This document shows positions 34,146 to 46,249 of a stretch of DNA of 64,000 nt, in pieces. The notes beneath the pieces were generated by a model. That model saw only the letters and a program-made list of their open reading frames with translations, did not search any database and was not told where the DNA came from. The stretch spans positions 18,867,380 through 18,931,379 of the forward strand of contig VZSR01003806.1 of the NCBI GenBank assembly GCA_013398615.1, given 5' to 3'. Numbering within the stretch: position 1 is the stretch's first letter; each line of letters opens with the position of its first letter. Source of the DNA: Brachypodius melanocephalos (lineage: Eukaryota; Chordata; Aves; Passeriformes; Pycnonotidae). The position numbers and the translations under genes are program-made.

Positions 34146-35257
34146 GAATATTTTTGTCTTCCAAAGGCTCATCTTAATTCTTCAAATTTAAGGGTGTTCA
34201 AAACCTTGACAGCAGCTACCTTTCCTGTCTTGAAACTCTGTGCAAATCCTATATGGGAAAAGAATTGTAAAACCAATTTTTTTTAAAATAAAATACTATA
34301 GGAGAGCTGCAATATATGCCTGAAATAAGGATGTTCAGTATTACATTTTCCTCTCTCTAGCATGATGGGAAGGAAATTACGAAACCTGGCAGCACATTTT
34401 ACTCATTTTTCACCATTTCAAACAGAATTCTGTCACAAAAGCAGCATGCTAGGATGTGTATTGCTACTGCCTCTGTTATTTTATGATTTGTCAGTGTGTA
34501 ACGGGGTGTTGCTTGGACTTCAAGATTTCCCTCCCCTTGTGCAATAATTAAGCTCTGATAGCAGAACTGAAATGCAAGTTGGACTGGTTTGTGATTAAAC
34601 TTAGGAGCACTCGGAAACACCTTCCTACATCAGGCAGGAACAGAATATCAAACAGAGAACAAGCATCATTAGCATCCACTTTGAACTGAAGAGCAAATTT
34701 GATAATGTCTGCACTAATTTGGCATTTCTCTTTCCTCTGAACACTCCTTGTAACACTAGACAATCATTCCTGTGGCTTGTTTGTTCCCAGCAATCATAGA
34801 ACAATCTTAAATCAGTTAAGTGTGGTGCATCTCAACTGAATGCTTTAAACTCATACAGAAATTTGCCATTTATTTTGACACAACTATTTGTTTTTGTCTT
34901 TTAGGGGATGTGAAAATTATTATTGGTGCATACAGGAGAAGTCTAAGTAAAACTGCAGTATGTGATCAACTTTTTCTTAATCCAAGCAATTTGCTACATG
35001 TAGTAGAAGAAAAAAAAAATCAAACAACACAGAAAAAATCCATTTCTTTTCCATGGGAATGATGAATGATCATTTTCCTAAGTGAATGTGAAAGAGTATG
35101 CATCACTGTAAAAAAGGAGAAATTTTTTTCAACATGGACTGTTTTTCTTTTCCAGCATTTCAATATTGCCAGTCCAGAAATTTAGATAATAAATTTCAAC
35201 TTCGGTATTCCCCTGCACACTTTCTTCCCCCTTCTTCGCTCTCTCTTTTTTCTTTCC
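34146..35257. other. AT-rich unique DNA
   Basis: Nothing recognised apart from short A runs near 34278 and 35011. Confidence 0.5.

Positions 35258-35283
<26 letters not shown>
35258..35283. repeat. Poly(T) run of 26
   Basis: An uninterrupted T run preceded by CT-rich sequence from about 35232. Confidence 0.98.
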
Positions 35284-35290
<7 letters not shown>

Positions 35291-35489
35291 GGAAACCTCC
35301 TACATCCCTGAAAATGTTAATAGGCTAATTATCACTGAGTTAATTTGCAAGTCATATTCCCTCCTGCCCCCACGTTTAAAAAAAAAATAAAAAGGGAATC
35401 TCCTCCCCCATTTTATTTTTCGGCAAGTTAAAAAAAAAATAAAAAGGCAAGTGAACTTAGCCACAAAATAAGTCAAGGGAAAAATGAAG

Positions 35490-35800
35490 TACTAATTAAG
35501 AAAGCTGGGGTTTTATGCAAATGACTTCTTCACCGAAGACAGTCTAATGAATGTGCCCTGAGTCGATCCGTGTGCGTTTTCGCCAAGCTGACAGCTGGCT
35601 CGGAGGAAGGTCAGACAGAATCAAGCATGCACAGAGCATAATCCTTCAGATTGGCAGCTCTGCCCCCTGGTCACTGTTTGATTATCTCCCAAATTGCTGT
35701 ATTTCACAGAGATAATGATTTTTTATGGTCACAGATTTGAAGACAACTGCTGTATCCTGAGGGTTGTCGTTCTGCAAGGAGACACTGCTGCTTCCTTCGG
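35490..35800. promoter_or_regulatory. Candidate regulatory island, left part
   Basis: Complex non-repeat sequence with CTAATTAAG, a perfect octamer ATGCAAAT at 35515-35522, CTGACAGCTGG, a CpG cluster at 35562-35610 (GTCGATCCG, GTGCGTTTTCGCC) and a CTCF-like core at 35661-35671. GATTATCTCCC, GAGATAATGA and GTCACAG follow. Together with the CpG-rich block to the right, this is the least repeat-like, most motif-dense segment of the window. No coding frame is evident. Function is inferred. Confidence 0.42.
35656..35675 (-). promoter_or_regulatory. CTCF-like binding motif
   Basis: The plus strand carries TGCCCCCTGGTCAC. GCCCCCTGGT is an exact match to the reverse complement of the vertebrate CTCF core (ACCAGGGGGC), while the outer bases fit less well. 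The motif would bind in minus orientation. Occupancy cannot be judged from sequence. Confidence 0.45.
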
Positions 35801-35899
35801 AGAAGAAACGGGGGGAAAACGAAGTAGCTCTGTCTTTTCCCCCTCTCTCTCTCCTTTTCCCCACCTCTCCTTTTCCTGCTTGTTTCTTCTATTTATTCA

Positions 35900-36030
35900 T
35901 TTGTTCGCATTTCTGGTGGCCGAGAAGAGCCCCCATCCCTGGCCATTGTCGCGGTGTGGCGTTGGCGGGTGGAGGGCAACGCTCTGCCGCAGACATTCCC
36001 GCGCTGATCCCGGCCACATCTCGTGGAGAT
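35900..36030. promoter_or_regulatory. Small CpG-rich block
   Basis: About a dozen CpG dinucleotides in 130 bp (GTCGCGGTG, GGCGTTGGCGG, TCCCGCGCTG, CCCGGCC) in a window that is otherwise CpG-poor. It follows a pyrimidine-rich tract at 35830-35890. It could be a small unmethylated promoter or enhancer. No TATA box, initiator or exon structure is assignable. Confidence 0.45.
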
Positions 36031-36060
36031 AACACAATTCTCCAATGAAGTATGAAAGAG

Positions 36061-37454
36061 CAAACATTCAGGAGCAGAGAAATGGGAGAGGGGTGGGGGG
36101 AGAGCATCTGAAGGAATTCTCTGCACATGGTTGCTGTTCATTGCTGCTTGGTGACTCGCTGTCCTGATGGCCAGATATGCTGGGCCTCGGGGGGTTGTAA
36201 AAAACCATCGTGGGCCTGGAAAGGGGATAAATGCCAGAGGCAGCAGTGGTGGAGATGGTTTTCAAAACAGGCCAGGTGCAGATGTACAAACAGCACAGAA
36301 TCTCCCACAATTCACATCCCTGACGCTGGCACCTGTGGATGGATTTTCCTTTGAATCTTAACACTCAAAGGGGTAAATGCTTCTAAAAATGTAGGTAATT
36401 CAGGAAAAAAAAAGGCATTTAGTGACTCCAGGAATGATTCAGTCAGAGAAACTGTATCCTAAAGAGCTGGTCGTGCATTATCTGATGAAATGTTTTTTTC
36501 CTTGGAAAAAAACGTTTTCAAAAGCAAGCTTTGCAACAAAAGATGTTTGCCAAGATAGGCAAGGGCAGAAATTCTGGAAAAAGAAGAAGATACAATTTCA
36601 TGTGTAAACAGTGTGTTGTCGTCCTTTGTCTCAAGCCATAAAAACATGTCTTGGTGGTTTGATCACTTCATGGACAGATTGAGGCACCCAACTAAAAGCT
36701 AAGAATTTATTGATCTGTTTATTTATTAATCTATTTCTTCAATATTTGAGATGTCCATTAATTCATTTATTAATTATAATTTCCATACATATTGGTAGAA
36801 AGAGAGGATATTTTATGAGTGTGGATGGATGTTGACTGCCAGAACAACAATTCTTGCGTTAGATGAATTATCTTTTTCCACTTAGTGGAAAAAGAAATAA
36901 TGCTTCAGAAGAGGGAGAATAGATCAGAGGTAAATCCTCAATACTGTTTCATTCAGAGCTGTAGTTGGAAACTAATTTTTACTGTGAAGGTGTCAAAAAA
37001 GGGATGTCAAATCTTTCCTCTGGATCAGGGCAAGAGGAAACCAATTCTCTCCACACCCACTCTATCCCCAAATGCTTCATATGGAAAGCATAAGCAAAGC
37101 AGAGCAAAAAATACTCTTCCTTGAGTATGAAGGGATTATTTTGATCCCTTCACATGGATATGAAATGATTTTAAGGGGTCTGCAAGAAACAGACGTTCTG
37201 GAAGAGCAGTAAATTCTAAAAGGGATGTCCTCAGAGAAAAGATAAAGTGGACTCATGTCTGTACTCTTGAAAAGATTGACTGGGTATCCCTTGGACAAAG
37301 AGGAAGCCTGAGATCAGGGCTGATAGGAGGGTCCTCCCAGCACCAGTGAATCTAACAGAGGGTGAGAAAGAAAGCAGATATGGGTCGAGTCAGCTCCATT
37401 GAGGATGTTTGTTTCTTCAGAAAAGGCCCTGTTTCACAACTGGTTTGACAATAT
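36061..37454. other. Unique DNA, nothing recognised
   Basis: A G-rich stretch at 36085-36105 flanks the CpG block. Further right no gene or repeat is recognised. Confidence 0.45.
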
Positions 37455-37673
37455 TCAGAACTCCTTCTTCCCTGTGAGGATGGTGGGGCACTGGCACAGG
37501 TTGTCCAGAGAAGCTGTGGCTGCTCCTGGATCTCTGGAAGTGTCCAAGGCCAGGTTGGATGAGGCTTGGAGCCACCTGGGATAGTGGAAGTTATACCTGC
37601 CTATTGCAGGGGATTGGGATGAGATGAATTTTAAGGATTTTTCAAACCCAAACAATTCTATGACTCTATGAAA
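37455..37673 (+). mobile_element. CR1 LINE 3' end (sense, about 220 bp)
   Basis: CTCCTTCTTCCCTGTGAGGA, GGGGCACTGGCACAGGTTGT, GAGAAGCTGTGGCTGCTCC, GGTTGGATGAGGCTTGGAGC and TTCTATGACTCTATGAAA cover the end of ORF2 through the octamer tail. Confidence 0.95.
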
Positions 37674-40574
37674 TCATTGTAGCACGGTCTAATAGTCCTC
37701 AAGCCACAGTGGAGGCAATACCAGCAAAAATGAGAAAAAGTGCTTTAGCAATGAATAGAACAGCACCAAATTTAGATTTAGATGCCTGGAAAATTTGGAG
37801 CAGATGCTTAGCACTGCCTTGGAAATCCCATCTTTTTCTCAGTCTTCATATTCAGATCTCCATTGTACACACTGAACCTCTTACTGGAGGAGCATGACAT
37901 CCAGTCAAAATCACAGAAGGGGAAATCACTTTTGCTTCTACAAGTGGATGAACTGAAATGCACAGTGAGCTATTCATGAATCAGAAGCTTTCCTTTCCCG
38001 TCCATGCTGACAGGAGCTTGAGCACAGATTGACTTGATCTTTTTAGCCTCTGTCTATCCTTGCTTGAATAGGCTTCCTCCTTTATTATCCTCAATATGTT
38101 TAAAGGCTTGCAGGGAAATAATGCAAGAGCCCTCCTGTGGCTGATTTTAACACCTACCATTCACATCCTTACAGCTGTAAGACACCAACAGTCAAGTGAC
38201 CAGAAGTTTCTGCTTTTAATAATGCACAATATCCTCTGTGTTATGGATGGAAAAAGCTGATTATGCTAAACTATCTCCAAACCTGGATAGAGTTACATCC
38301 TACAGTCAATTCACACTTGTTTTTCTAGGCACCATCCTAGCATTTTTTAAATTCCCACACACCGTTGCTCACAACACAATTCTAAGCAAATAGCTCACCC
38401 TCAAAACAAGTTTATCTAGAAATTCACCCACAATTTCACATGGGAAAGGGGGATCCAACTAAACCCTCTCCTAGTACCTCACATGTTGTTTTCAATCTGT
38501 AGAGCCTCCAATCTTCCAATGTCTGTAGACTATTGCTTCCCCTCAGGGCTGTATGAAGTGCTTTTAATCCTTTCTTTTAAACTGATCCCTCATAAGTTCC
38601 CACTCTTCTCCAAATGCATTTCTTCTTTTTTTTTTTTTTTTAAGTCATAAAAAACATCCAGATGGACGAGGCACTCTCACTTAGTTGAATCAGAGTCTCC
38701 TACCAAAGAATGGCTCCTCTGCTGAATTATGTGAGGACATTGCATTGGCAGCTTTGGATCACACAGATCACAGTGACATTTTCTTGACTCATGGCTGAGC
38801 TTTAAGCTTTGCATGTTTATATATTTCCTAAATCTTCTCTGTTATTAATTTTTGGTTGTAGTATATCTTCTTTGCTTAGTGCAGGATTAAATCATTCTCC
38901 GCATGAAGAGTAACTTGCCAAGTAAGGTGAGTTCAGTGATGCTCACAGGGGCTGAGGTGCCTTAAACAGGCAGCACAGGAATGACAGGGTAGCTAAAGAT
39001 GTCTCAAAGCTCCAGCCTGCATTGACAACCAGCAACCTTTTCCTCCAGCCCAGCTCTCAGGAGCAGAATTCAGATGAGAACCTGTAGTGTGGTTACTATA
39101 CCCCACCAAAAACCAGAAGGGACAAACCAAGATTTCGACTCAGACAGCACAAAAAGAGTGTTAAGGCTCTCAGACTAAATGAGGGTGCATTTATTTTATT
39201 ATCTGAACCACTCATGGTTGTTCTGGCTGCCTGCCTACCTGCCAAAACTTGGAGAATAAATCACACTGTGATAGGATCCTGGAGGAAAATAAATAAAATC
39301 CCTCAGGCTGTTAGAATAGTTGGCATTAGCCCTGTAGAAAAACAAAAAATCATTAATTTTCAAAGTAATAAAGTGTATGAGCAGTGTGAGCTCTGGATAA
39401 CTGTGGTGGGAGAGATTAAGATTCAGGTTAGTGCTGTCTTTCATGCAGACTAGGGATTTTTACTGCACTTTTTTCACATCACAGACAAATGCCCCAAGCA
39501 CCAGCCAAAAGATCTTTCAAAGTGGGTGATCAGCAATTCTTTTCCTGATGCAAGAAACTGCTTCTGCAGCTTCTGTAAGAACAGGTGGATACATTACCTG
39601 ACAAAATTAATTTTGACAAAATAAAAATTTGTCTACATATAATGATTTAAAGAGGAAGCTCCTGACTTCCTCTAGGAACTTGTCTTTTTATATCATTTAC
39701 TTGATGAAAAATCAGATGTCTACAGAAAAAGTGAACTCTGTTGCCTGTCTCATTTCAGATCTAAGCCACAATTATGCAAGCACAGCATAAGGAGTTTTCA
39801 GTGAAAAAAAAGAAAATCAAGCCACAATTTACTTACATTTTGGAAAATGTGAAAGAAATGGAACAAAATCCATAATCTGAGTGAATCTGTAAACACCAGC
39901 AGACAATGTTCAACACCATTAATTGATAACAGCACCACTAGATTAGATGAACTCTTAAGAGAAGCAGGGAATGATGCTGCAGGACACGATGAATGGATTA
40001 TTAATCCAAAACGACTTCTCACTGGTACAACACTGGTACAGAGCCAAAGTGATAGTGGAAACACTGACTCCTTAAATGCTTTTTAGGGATTTTCAGAACT
40101 CATGTCTGAGTATATCTTAATGAACAACTAAGAATTCTGCATAAATCTAAATAAATCTGAAAGAAACTTAAGTTGGCCATGGGGTCAAAATTGTTGGTCT
40201 CAATGGTGGAGTATATCTATTGATACAATTAGTGATCTAATGTGTGGAAATTTTTCATCCTCATTAATGCCCAGCAACTCAATTGAAACAGCTTATTGAT
40301 GACTTCCAGAGGCAAAATATCAGAAACAGGGAAATGAAAGAGTCAAACCCTTCAATTCCCTGTGCTAAGGAAGTCCGGTTTTAATTTAAGACAGAGACTG
40401 GAAGGGAAAAGGTGTAGATTCATGTAGATTCATGATTTTGGATCACACCAGAACATCTTCCCAACTGTATATAGCTGAGGCTCCCAGCTGAACAGCAATG
40501 CCCCATTCAGGCATGCTCTGGTCCCTCATGATGGCTCTCAAGCAGGTCTAGCTGGTTCCCAGCTCAAGTAGGGC
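37674..40574. other. Long unique interval
   Basis: No gene or known repeat supported. A T run lies at about 38623-38641. 37980-38200 and 39190-39460 are complex, non-repetitive and could be conserved noncoding sequence, but nothing in them decides this. Confidence 0.4.
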
Positions 40575-40693
40575 AAAGTGCTCCTATCCCTGGAAGTGTC
40601 CAAGGCCAGGATGGACAGGGCTTGGAGCACCCTGGGATAGTGGAAGGTGTCCCTGCCCATGGCAGGGGGTGGAACTGCTCTGTGATTCTGTGG
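40575..40693 (+). mobile_element. CR1 LINE 3' end fragment with internal deletion (sense)
   Basis: ATCCCTGGAAGTGTCCAAGG, GGGATAGTGGAAGGTGTCCC and CCATGGCAGGGGGTGGAACTG are followed directly by CTCTGTGATTCTGTGG. The segment of about 37 bp that normally lies between GGAACTG and the tail is missing (compare 42281-42333). Confidence 0.94.
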
Positions 40694-42022
40694 TCACTGA
40701 AGTTTCCATCATCCCAGCAGGGTCACTGCAGAAAACCATACAGAGCTCATTCCGGGGGCTGTGGTTTGTTCTTCAGAGAGAGCACATCCTTTCTTTAATT
40801 GAGTCTATGTTTATAGACTACCTGAATTGCCTTTGCAAATATCTAAAGGAGAGAATCTGATTATGACACAAAGTTTCTACTCAAAGAAGCTGAATGGCCA
40901 TTCTTATCACTAATCTTCCCTCTGTAAAGGCTTTGTCAGCTGGGCTGCATACGAAGCTCTGTATTTATAAAAACTGTACATCACTGTGCTATATTGATTT
41001 TTATGGCCTTCCTGGTAAAAAATGAAGTTGTTTCCAATCTTGGCTATGTTCAGATGATGTTTGCATTGGCCCACTTTGTTTTTATGCAGACTGTGTGTAA
41101 AGAAAGCATACACTTCTTTGGAAAAGCTGTAAAGTGAAGGCTCAAACTGCATCTCTGTAGGGGGAGGGGAGAGGAAGGGAGGGCAGGGTGATCTATCCCA
41201 ACCAATTAGGAATACCCCGCAAATTAGGCAGACATCAGTTGCACAACTTCACCCATCCTCCCCAGCCATGCCCCTGGATAAAAGAGAGAACCACAATGGT
41301 AGTTAAAACAATTATCATCCAGTGGAGCTTGATTCTAAACTGCTCTGCTAGAAGTGGCAAGGAGCATTCAGCTCCTGACACAGCAAGCAATCGTTTTTCC
41401 TTCCCCTTGGGTAGAGAAGCTCCTGGGTTTTTTAAGCAATTCTGTACCTCTGAACTAGTCCTTGCAGGGCTTTGGGGTAGCATGCCAGTGGCACTGCATC
41501 CCATTATCATCATTGCATGTCACTGGAGGCAACAACGGGAAAGAGATGCAGAAAGGGCTGGGAATGAGAGGAGACATTAATAACAGTGCACTGCTCTGTG
41601 CTGACAAAAGCGGGAGAAGGTACTGTGAGGGCTGCTGGAGAGGAGAAGGAAGGGGGAGAGGTGGAAACAAAAGGCAAAAAAATGAACTAATATAGGATAG
41701 AAGCAGTTATGCAATAACCTTGGGTAGAAAAGTAGTAGTAGGTAATAACCAGTGCAATGGCAGGTCCGCTTTCTATAATTTTCCATGTTTGTCGAATCTC
41801 TTAGGACCAGGTTTGCAAAAAATTATCTGTGTGTCTCAAAGAAGGGAAATTGAAAGCTGAGCTTCCAGGAGTTCCTAAGTAAAGAAGGATTCTCTCCCAG
41901 TGTTAAGGGGAAGTAAAAATGCACACCATAAAAAGCACAAACACTGCATCTTTGCTGACCCATTGAATCCTGCCACAATTTCTTGGCTTCTTGGCTTTCT
42001 TAGCAGTTTTCCAAAGGCTTCC
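40694..42022. other. Unique DNA
   Basis: No gene supported. It holds G/A-rich stretches at 41158-41190 and 41630-41670. 41290-41600 is complex and has open frames on both strands without recognised domains. Confidence 0.45.
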
Positions 42023-42347
42023 AGTCTAGAAAGGCTCCAAGAGACCCAGAGAGGGACTTTTAACAAGGACGCACACTAACAGGACAAGGGAATGTCCTTA
42101 AGCTGCAAGAGGGAGATTTAAATCAAATATTAGAAATAAATTCTTCCCTGTGAGGGTGGTGAGGCGTGGCACAGGTTGCTCAGAGAAGCTGTGGCTGCTC
42201 TATCCTTGGAAATGTCCAAGGCCAGATTGGATGGGGCTTGAGGAAACCTGGGATAGTGGAAGGTGTCCCTACCCATGGAAGGGGGCTGGAACTGGGTGAT
42301 CTATAAGGCTTCTTCCAACCCAAACCATTCCATGATCCTATTCTAGG
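42023..42347 (+). mobile_element. CR1 LINE 3' end (sense, about 325 bp)
   Basis: AGAGAGGGACTTTTAACAAGG, AACAGGACAAGGGAATGTCC, GAGGGTGGTGAGGCGTGGCA, GGCCAGATTGGATGGGGCTT, CTTCCAACCCAAACCATTCC and ATGATCCTATTCTA form a continuous CR1 3' end. Confidence 0.95.
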
Positions 42348-43693
42348 CCAGCTGGCACAGTCTAAGTGTATCCACCCTTGTTGCATATAACCTTCTAAAT
42401 TTGACCTCATAAACTGTAGGTTGACTCCCCACCTGCCTTTGCTGATATTATCTCCAGGTGTACACTTTCTTTGAGAAAGACTTCAATGTTAATAAACCGG
42501 AAAAAAAAATCGCCTAACAGATATCCATAATTTCTGGCTGCATCCCAGATTTCTTTTCCACTAAATCATCCAGCCTTATGTCAATTTACTGCAACCACAG
42601 AGCCAAAAGTTGTAAGGCTTCTGTAGCATTCTTCAAAAATCCAAGTAAAAAACCAGAAACATGGAATGAGGTTCACTTTGCAGCCCCTTTGAGATCTCAT
42701 TGCCCTCATCTTCCTCGTTCAGATTTGATTCTCAGGAAGTGAAAGGAAGTGAAACTACTAAAATGCAACTCATGTGATCAGTTTTAGCTGTTTTTTAGAC
42801 ATAATTTGCATCCTTAACCAATTTGTCTCCTTTGACTCGATGGAAATCCAGGAAGTCACCCTGTATACCAAGAGTTGCATCATAAACTTCCAGTCTCACT
42901 CTGATGATTCTCACTTTGACATTCAACCCTCCAGGACTTTGTTGCTTCATGTCACATGAAGGATTGTTTTATTTCCAAATCTTTGTTCTCATCATCGACC
43001 TCTATATATAAAATTGATTAATTTCCACCAGCCAGTTCCAATTATCTCCCAATTATAGGCAGCTCTTAGATATTTTAAATCAAAGGGGACCATTATGATG
43101 ATTAGTCTAATTTCTGTCATTGCAAAGAAAGTAAATGTCATCCATTTTGTCCAGCTTTGAGTCCTATTAACTGCCCTTTCAGTTTGGGCAGTGTCAATTT
43201 AGTAGTGGCTGCTGCCCAAACTGAACATCAGGGACTATACAGGTCTGCTTTGTTTGCTGAATCTAATTCTCTTTCTGAATCTAAAAGGTCCATTATTCCT
43301 TCTCCAGACATCTTGCATTCCCAGAGTGGACAAAAATGTAAAATATTGAAAAGGGGCAATTTCTGTTTGGACGATGGGATCCTTAAAGAATCTTGATGTT
43401 GCTACAATAGCATGTCCAGTCTCTTTTAGAAGGTTGTTGAAATGTTCATCACTGGCATGGACATGAGCCTTGGACTCCTTCTTAGGTGAGATATCCATCA
43501 TTCTGGTTACTGCATGGGTCCTGTCCACGTTATTTTCCATGGATATATCCTTGCAGAATGAAAAGTTTCCTGCAAAGTCCTTGGAAAACAACGGTTATTA
43601 TGGTGGGGCAGGTTGTTTTTGTTTGGTTGCTTTTTTTTTTTCCTTTTTTCTTTTTTCTCCTATTCACGTTCTTATGAAATATGAGAGCAAGGC
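42348..43693. other. Unique DNA
   Basis: No gene or known repeat assigned. It has a pyrimidine-rich stretch at about 43629-43660. Confidence 0.45.
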
Positions 43694-44025
43694 CTTCCCT
43701 CTCTGGTCTCCACAGCTCCCTGAGGAGGGGAAGTGGAGAGGTCAATGCTGATCTTTGCTGTGTGGTATCCAGTGATAAAACAGATAGGAATGGTTCAAAG
43801 CTGTACCAGGAGAGGTTTAGATTAAACACTGGGAGCTTTTTCATGGCCAAGAGGGTGCTCAAGCACTGGAATAGGCTTCCTAGAGAGGAGATGGATGTCC
43901 AAGGCCTGTCAACATTTAAGAGACATTTGGACAATGTCTTAACAACATCTCTTGGTCAGCCTTGAACTGGTCCAGCAGTTGGACCAGATGATCATTGTAG
44001 ATCCCTTCCAACTGAAATAGTTCAG
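43694..44025 (+). mobile_element. CR1 LINE 3' end with open ORF2 C-terminal frame (sense)
   Basis: Covers the C-terminal end of CR1 ORF2 and the 3' UTR. The frame 43681-43965 stays open for 94 codons and shows the conserved end of the protein: DKTDRNGSKLYQERF, FRLNTGSFFMAKRV, then HWNRLPREE and FKRHLDNVL. The 3' UTR has GACCAGATGATCATTGTAG and CCCTTCCAACTGAAATAG. The copy is 5'-truncated and cannot be autonomous. The preserved frame suggests it is relatively young, or that no stop has arisen by chance. Confidence 0.93.
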
Positions 44026-44065
44026 TTCTATTCTATTCTATTCTATTCTATTCTATTCTATTCTA
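44026..44065 (+). repeat. CR1 tail microsatellite (TTCTA)8
   Basis: Eight perfect TTCTA units directly attached to the CR1 3' end. This is the sense equivalent of the GAATA block at 18301-18355. Confidence 0.96.
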
Positions 44066-45731
44066 ACCTAGAGCTTTTGTTTTCAAATATGGACTACAGC
44101 AGACCTGGAAAAAATTGTGAGAATTATTAGCACATTATTTTTTCCCCATGACAGATTTTGGCCAGCACAGACACTTTTTGGTACCTTTCATGAAGTTAAA
44201 ACCTCAAAGCAGAAGCACTGGGACAGCTCCATGTAGACGGGAGCCATAAATCAGTTCAGGCCAAAATAAACACACTAAAAAGCTTAGGTAAAAATGAAGA
44301 GAAAAATCCACCCTGAAATTATTTCTGCCACAGACAATTTAAAGCATGGATAAGGTCTTATTACCAAAAATCAGGATGACACCAGCAACCCAGAAGGTGT
44401 GGGATTACTTGGGATCAGTTAAGCCCTCTATTGACTTTGTCATTGCTTCCACCAATCTGTCTTTAGCCCAACAGCAGATCAGCTAAGGACACAGATATCT
44501 AAACTCTAATATTCCATCCACATGCCTGAGCAGAAATTTAGGGAAGCTTCTCAAGAATATTTTTTCCATCATTATCATCAACGTTTTTTCCTTATGGATG
44601 TTTGCAATAAATAAATGCCTGGTATGGGTAAACTTACAACAGGGAGGAAGGAAGGGTAGGGGGAGGGTTATGTTCTCATTTCTTGGCAGATATAAAAACC
44701 CACCAAACTATTCATATTTAGTTGTGTTTGGAATAAATAAAAAACAAACAAACATCACAATGCACCCAAAGGCTTTGCATAGCTGGAAGCTTTATTGATT
44801 CATATACCACCCACATAATCTGCCAAAATGCACTGCACTTTTTATTTTAAAAATTTTTTTTAATATCTTCTTCACAGGAAAGTCTAGCCCTCCAAGCTCA
44901 TTTATTCAAGGGAAAAGAATTAAATAAATCCTTTAAACATTACTAAGCCTACTCTGGGAAGGGCTTTTGGTTGTGGCTCAAAGGAAAAGCATTCTCTTGT
45001 CCTGTGGGAGTTGCATGAATTGTTGGGAACATCATGTCCAGCCCACGGAAAAGAAATTACTTCTGTCTGTCAAATGACTTCTTCTGTAAGCAAACAGATT
45101 GTTAGAGCAGAGTTCCTAGCAAGGGAAAAGTTCATATCAGGTCACTAATTTTCAGTATAGTCCCTGGAAATCATGTCATCCCCAAATGTTATATGGAAAA
45201 TGCAGCCTGGTCTTTTGAAAAAAAAAAAAAATTGCTCTGACTTCTCTTTTGAGTGGGAACAGGAAGAGGAAAGATCCCTCCAGATGTGTTTTGTGTGACA
45301 GCATGGAGCCTTCAGAGGGTCTCAGTGTGAAGGATGGTGGAAGTGGGATTAAGTCTGGGAAGTTGCAGGACTTGTGTTCTTTCTGCTCAAATCAAGTGTG
45401 GTTTTCTGGTGTGGTCAAGTTGTGTTGTATTAGCTAAGTTCAAAGTGTCCACCAAAATCCTGGGATTGCTCTGTTCCTGGGGAAAATTGGCCTGAAAGAG
45501 TTTTCATATACATAATTTGGACGGATGCATCTAGACTGTTTTCTGGGAATAATCTCCAGTGTTATGTCATGAACAGCATCTGAGAGATATTTCACAGGCT
45601 GATTTTGTTGAACATGAAAAAATCCCATGCCATGCCACCCAAACATTTGGGAATGGTGCAATATTATTCCAGTGCCAGCACTTCCATAAGGCAGAATAGA
45701 CAATATTGGAGGGATTTGTCTTGTTGTTTGA
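44066..45731. other. Unique DNA, nothing recognised
   Basis: AT-rich with an A run near 45219-45231. No gene supported. Confidence 0.45.
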
Positions 45732-45890
45732 TGATCCATCCCTGCAAGTCTTCAAGGCCAAGCTGGACAGGGCTTGGAGCAACATGGGATAGAGGAAGGT
45801 GCCCCTACCCATGGCAGGAAGTTGGAATGAGATGATCTTTATTGTCCCTTCAAACCCAATCCTATCTGTTTTTCTATATTTCTTTAACTC
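45732..45890 (+). mobile_element. CR1 LINE 3' end fragment (sense)
   Basis: CCATCCCTGCAAGTCTTCAA, GGCCAAGCTGGACAGGGCTT, CCCCTACCCATGGCAGGAAG and GAGATGATCTTTATTGTCCC match the CR1 3' end. The tail is eroded to TCTGTTTTTCTATATTTC. Confidence 0.92.
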
Positions 45891-46249
45891 TGATGAAAAC
45901 AGAATTCTTTTTCTCTTTCTCACATAGAGGAAAAAGTCCTGCCTGGTGAGAAACAGCAAGAGCTTTAGTTCATTTTCCTGCAATTAAAAAGTTAAAACTA
46001 AAGTAGAAAAAACTTGAGATCATGCAAATCCAAGCCATGTGAATTAAACAGAAGATCATCCTTCAGAGTGGCTAAATTAGTTCATCAATAAGATGCTTGA
46101 AGGGCAAGATTTCATACTTGCAGACCGTTGCCAGCAAAATATAAAAGGGAACAAAGCATTTATGGAATTGTATATTTCTTGGATGGCAGTTTAAAAATTA
46201 GACTTAATTAAAGGCTAAAAAGAAAGCATTTTCATTGTTGGGAATGAAG

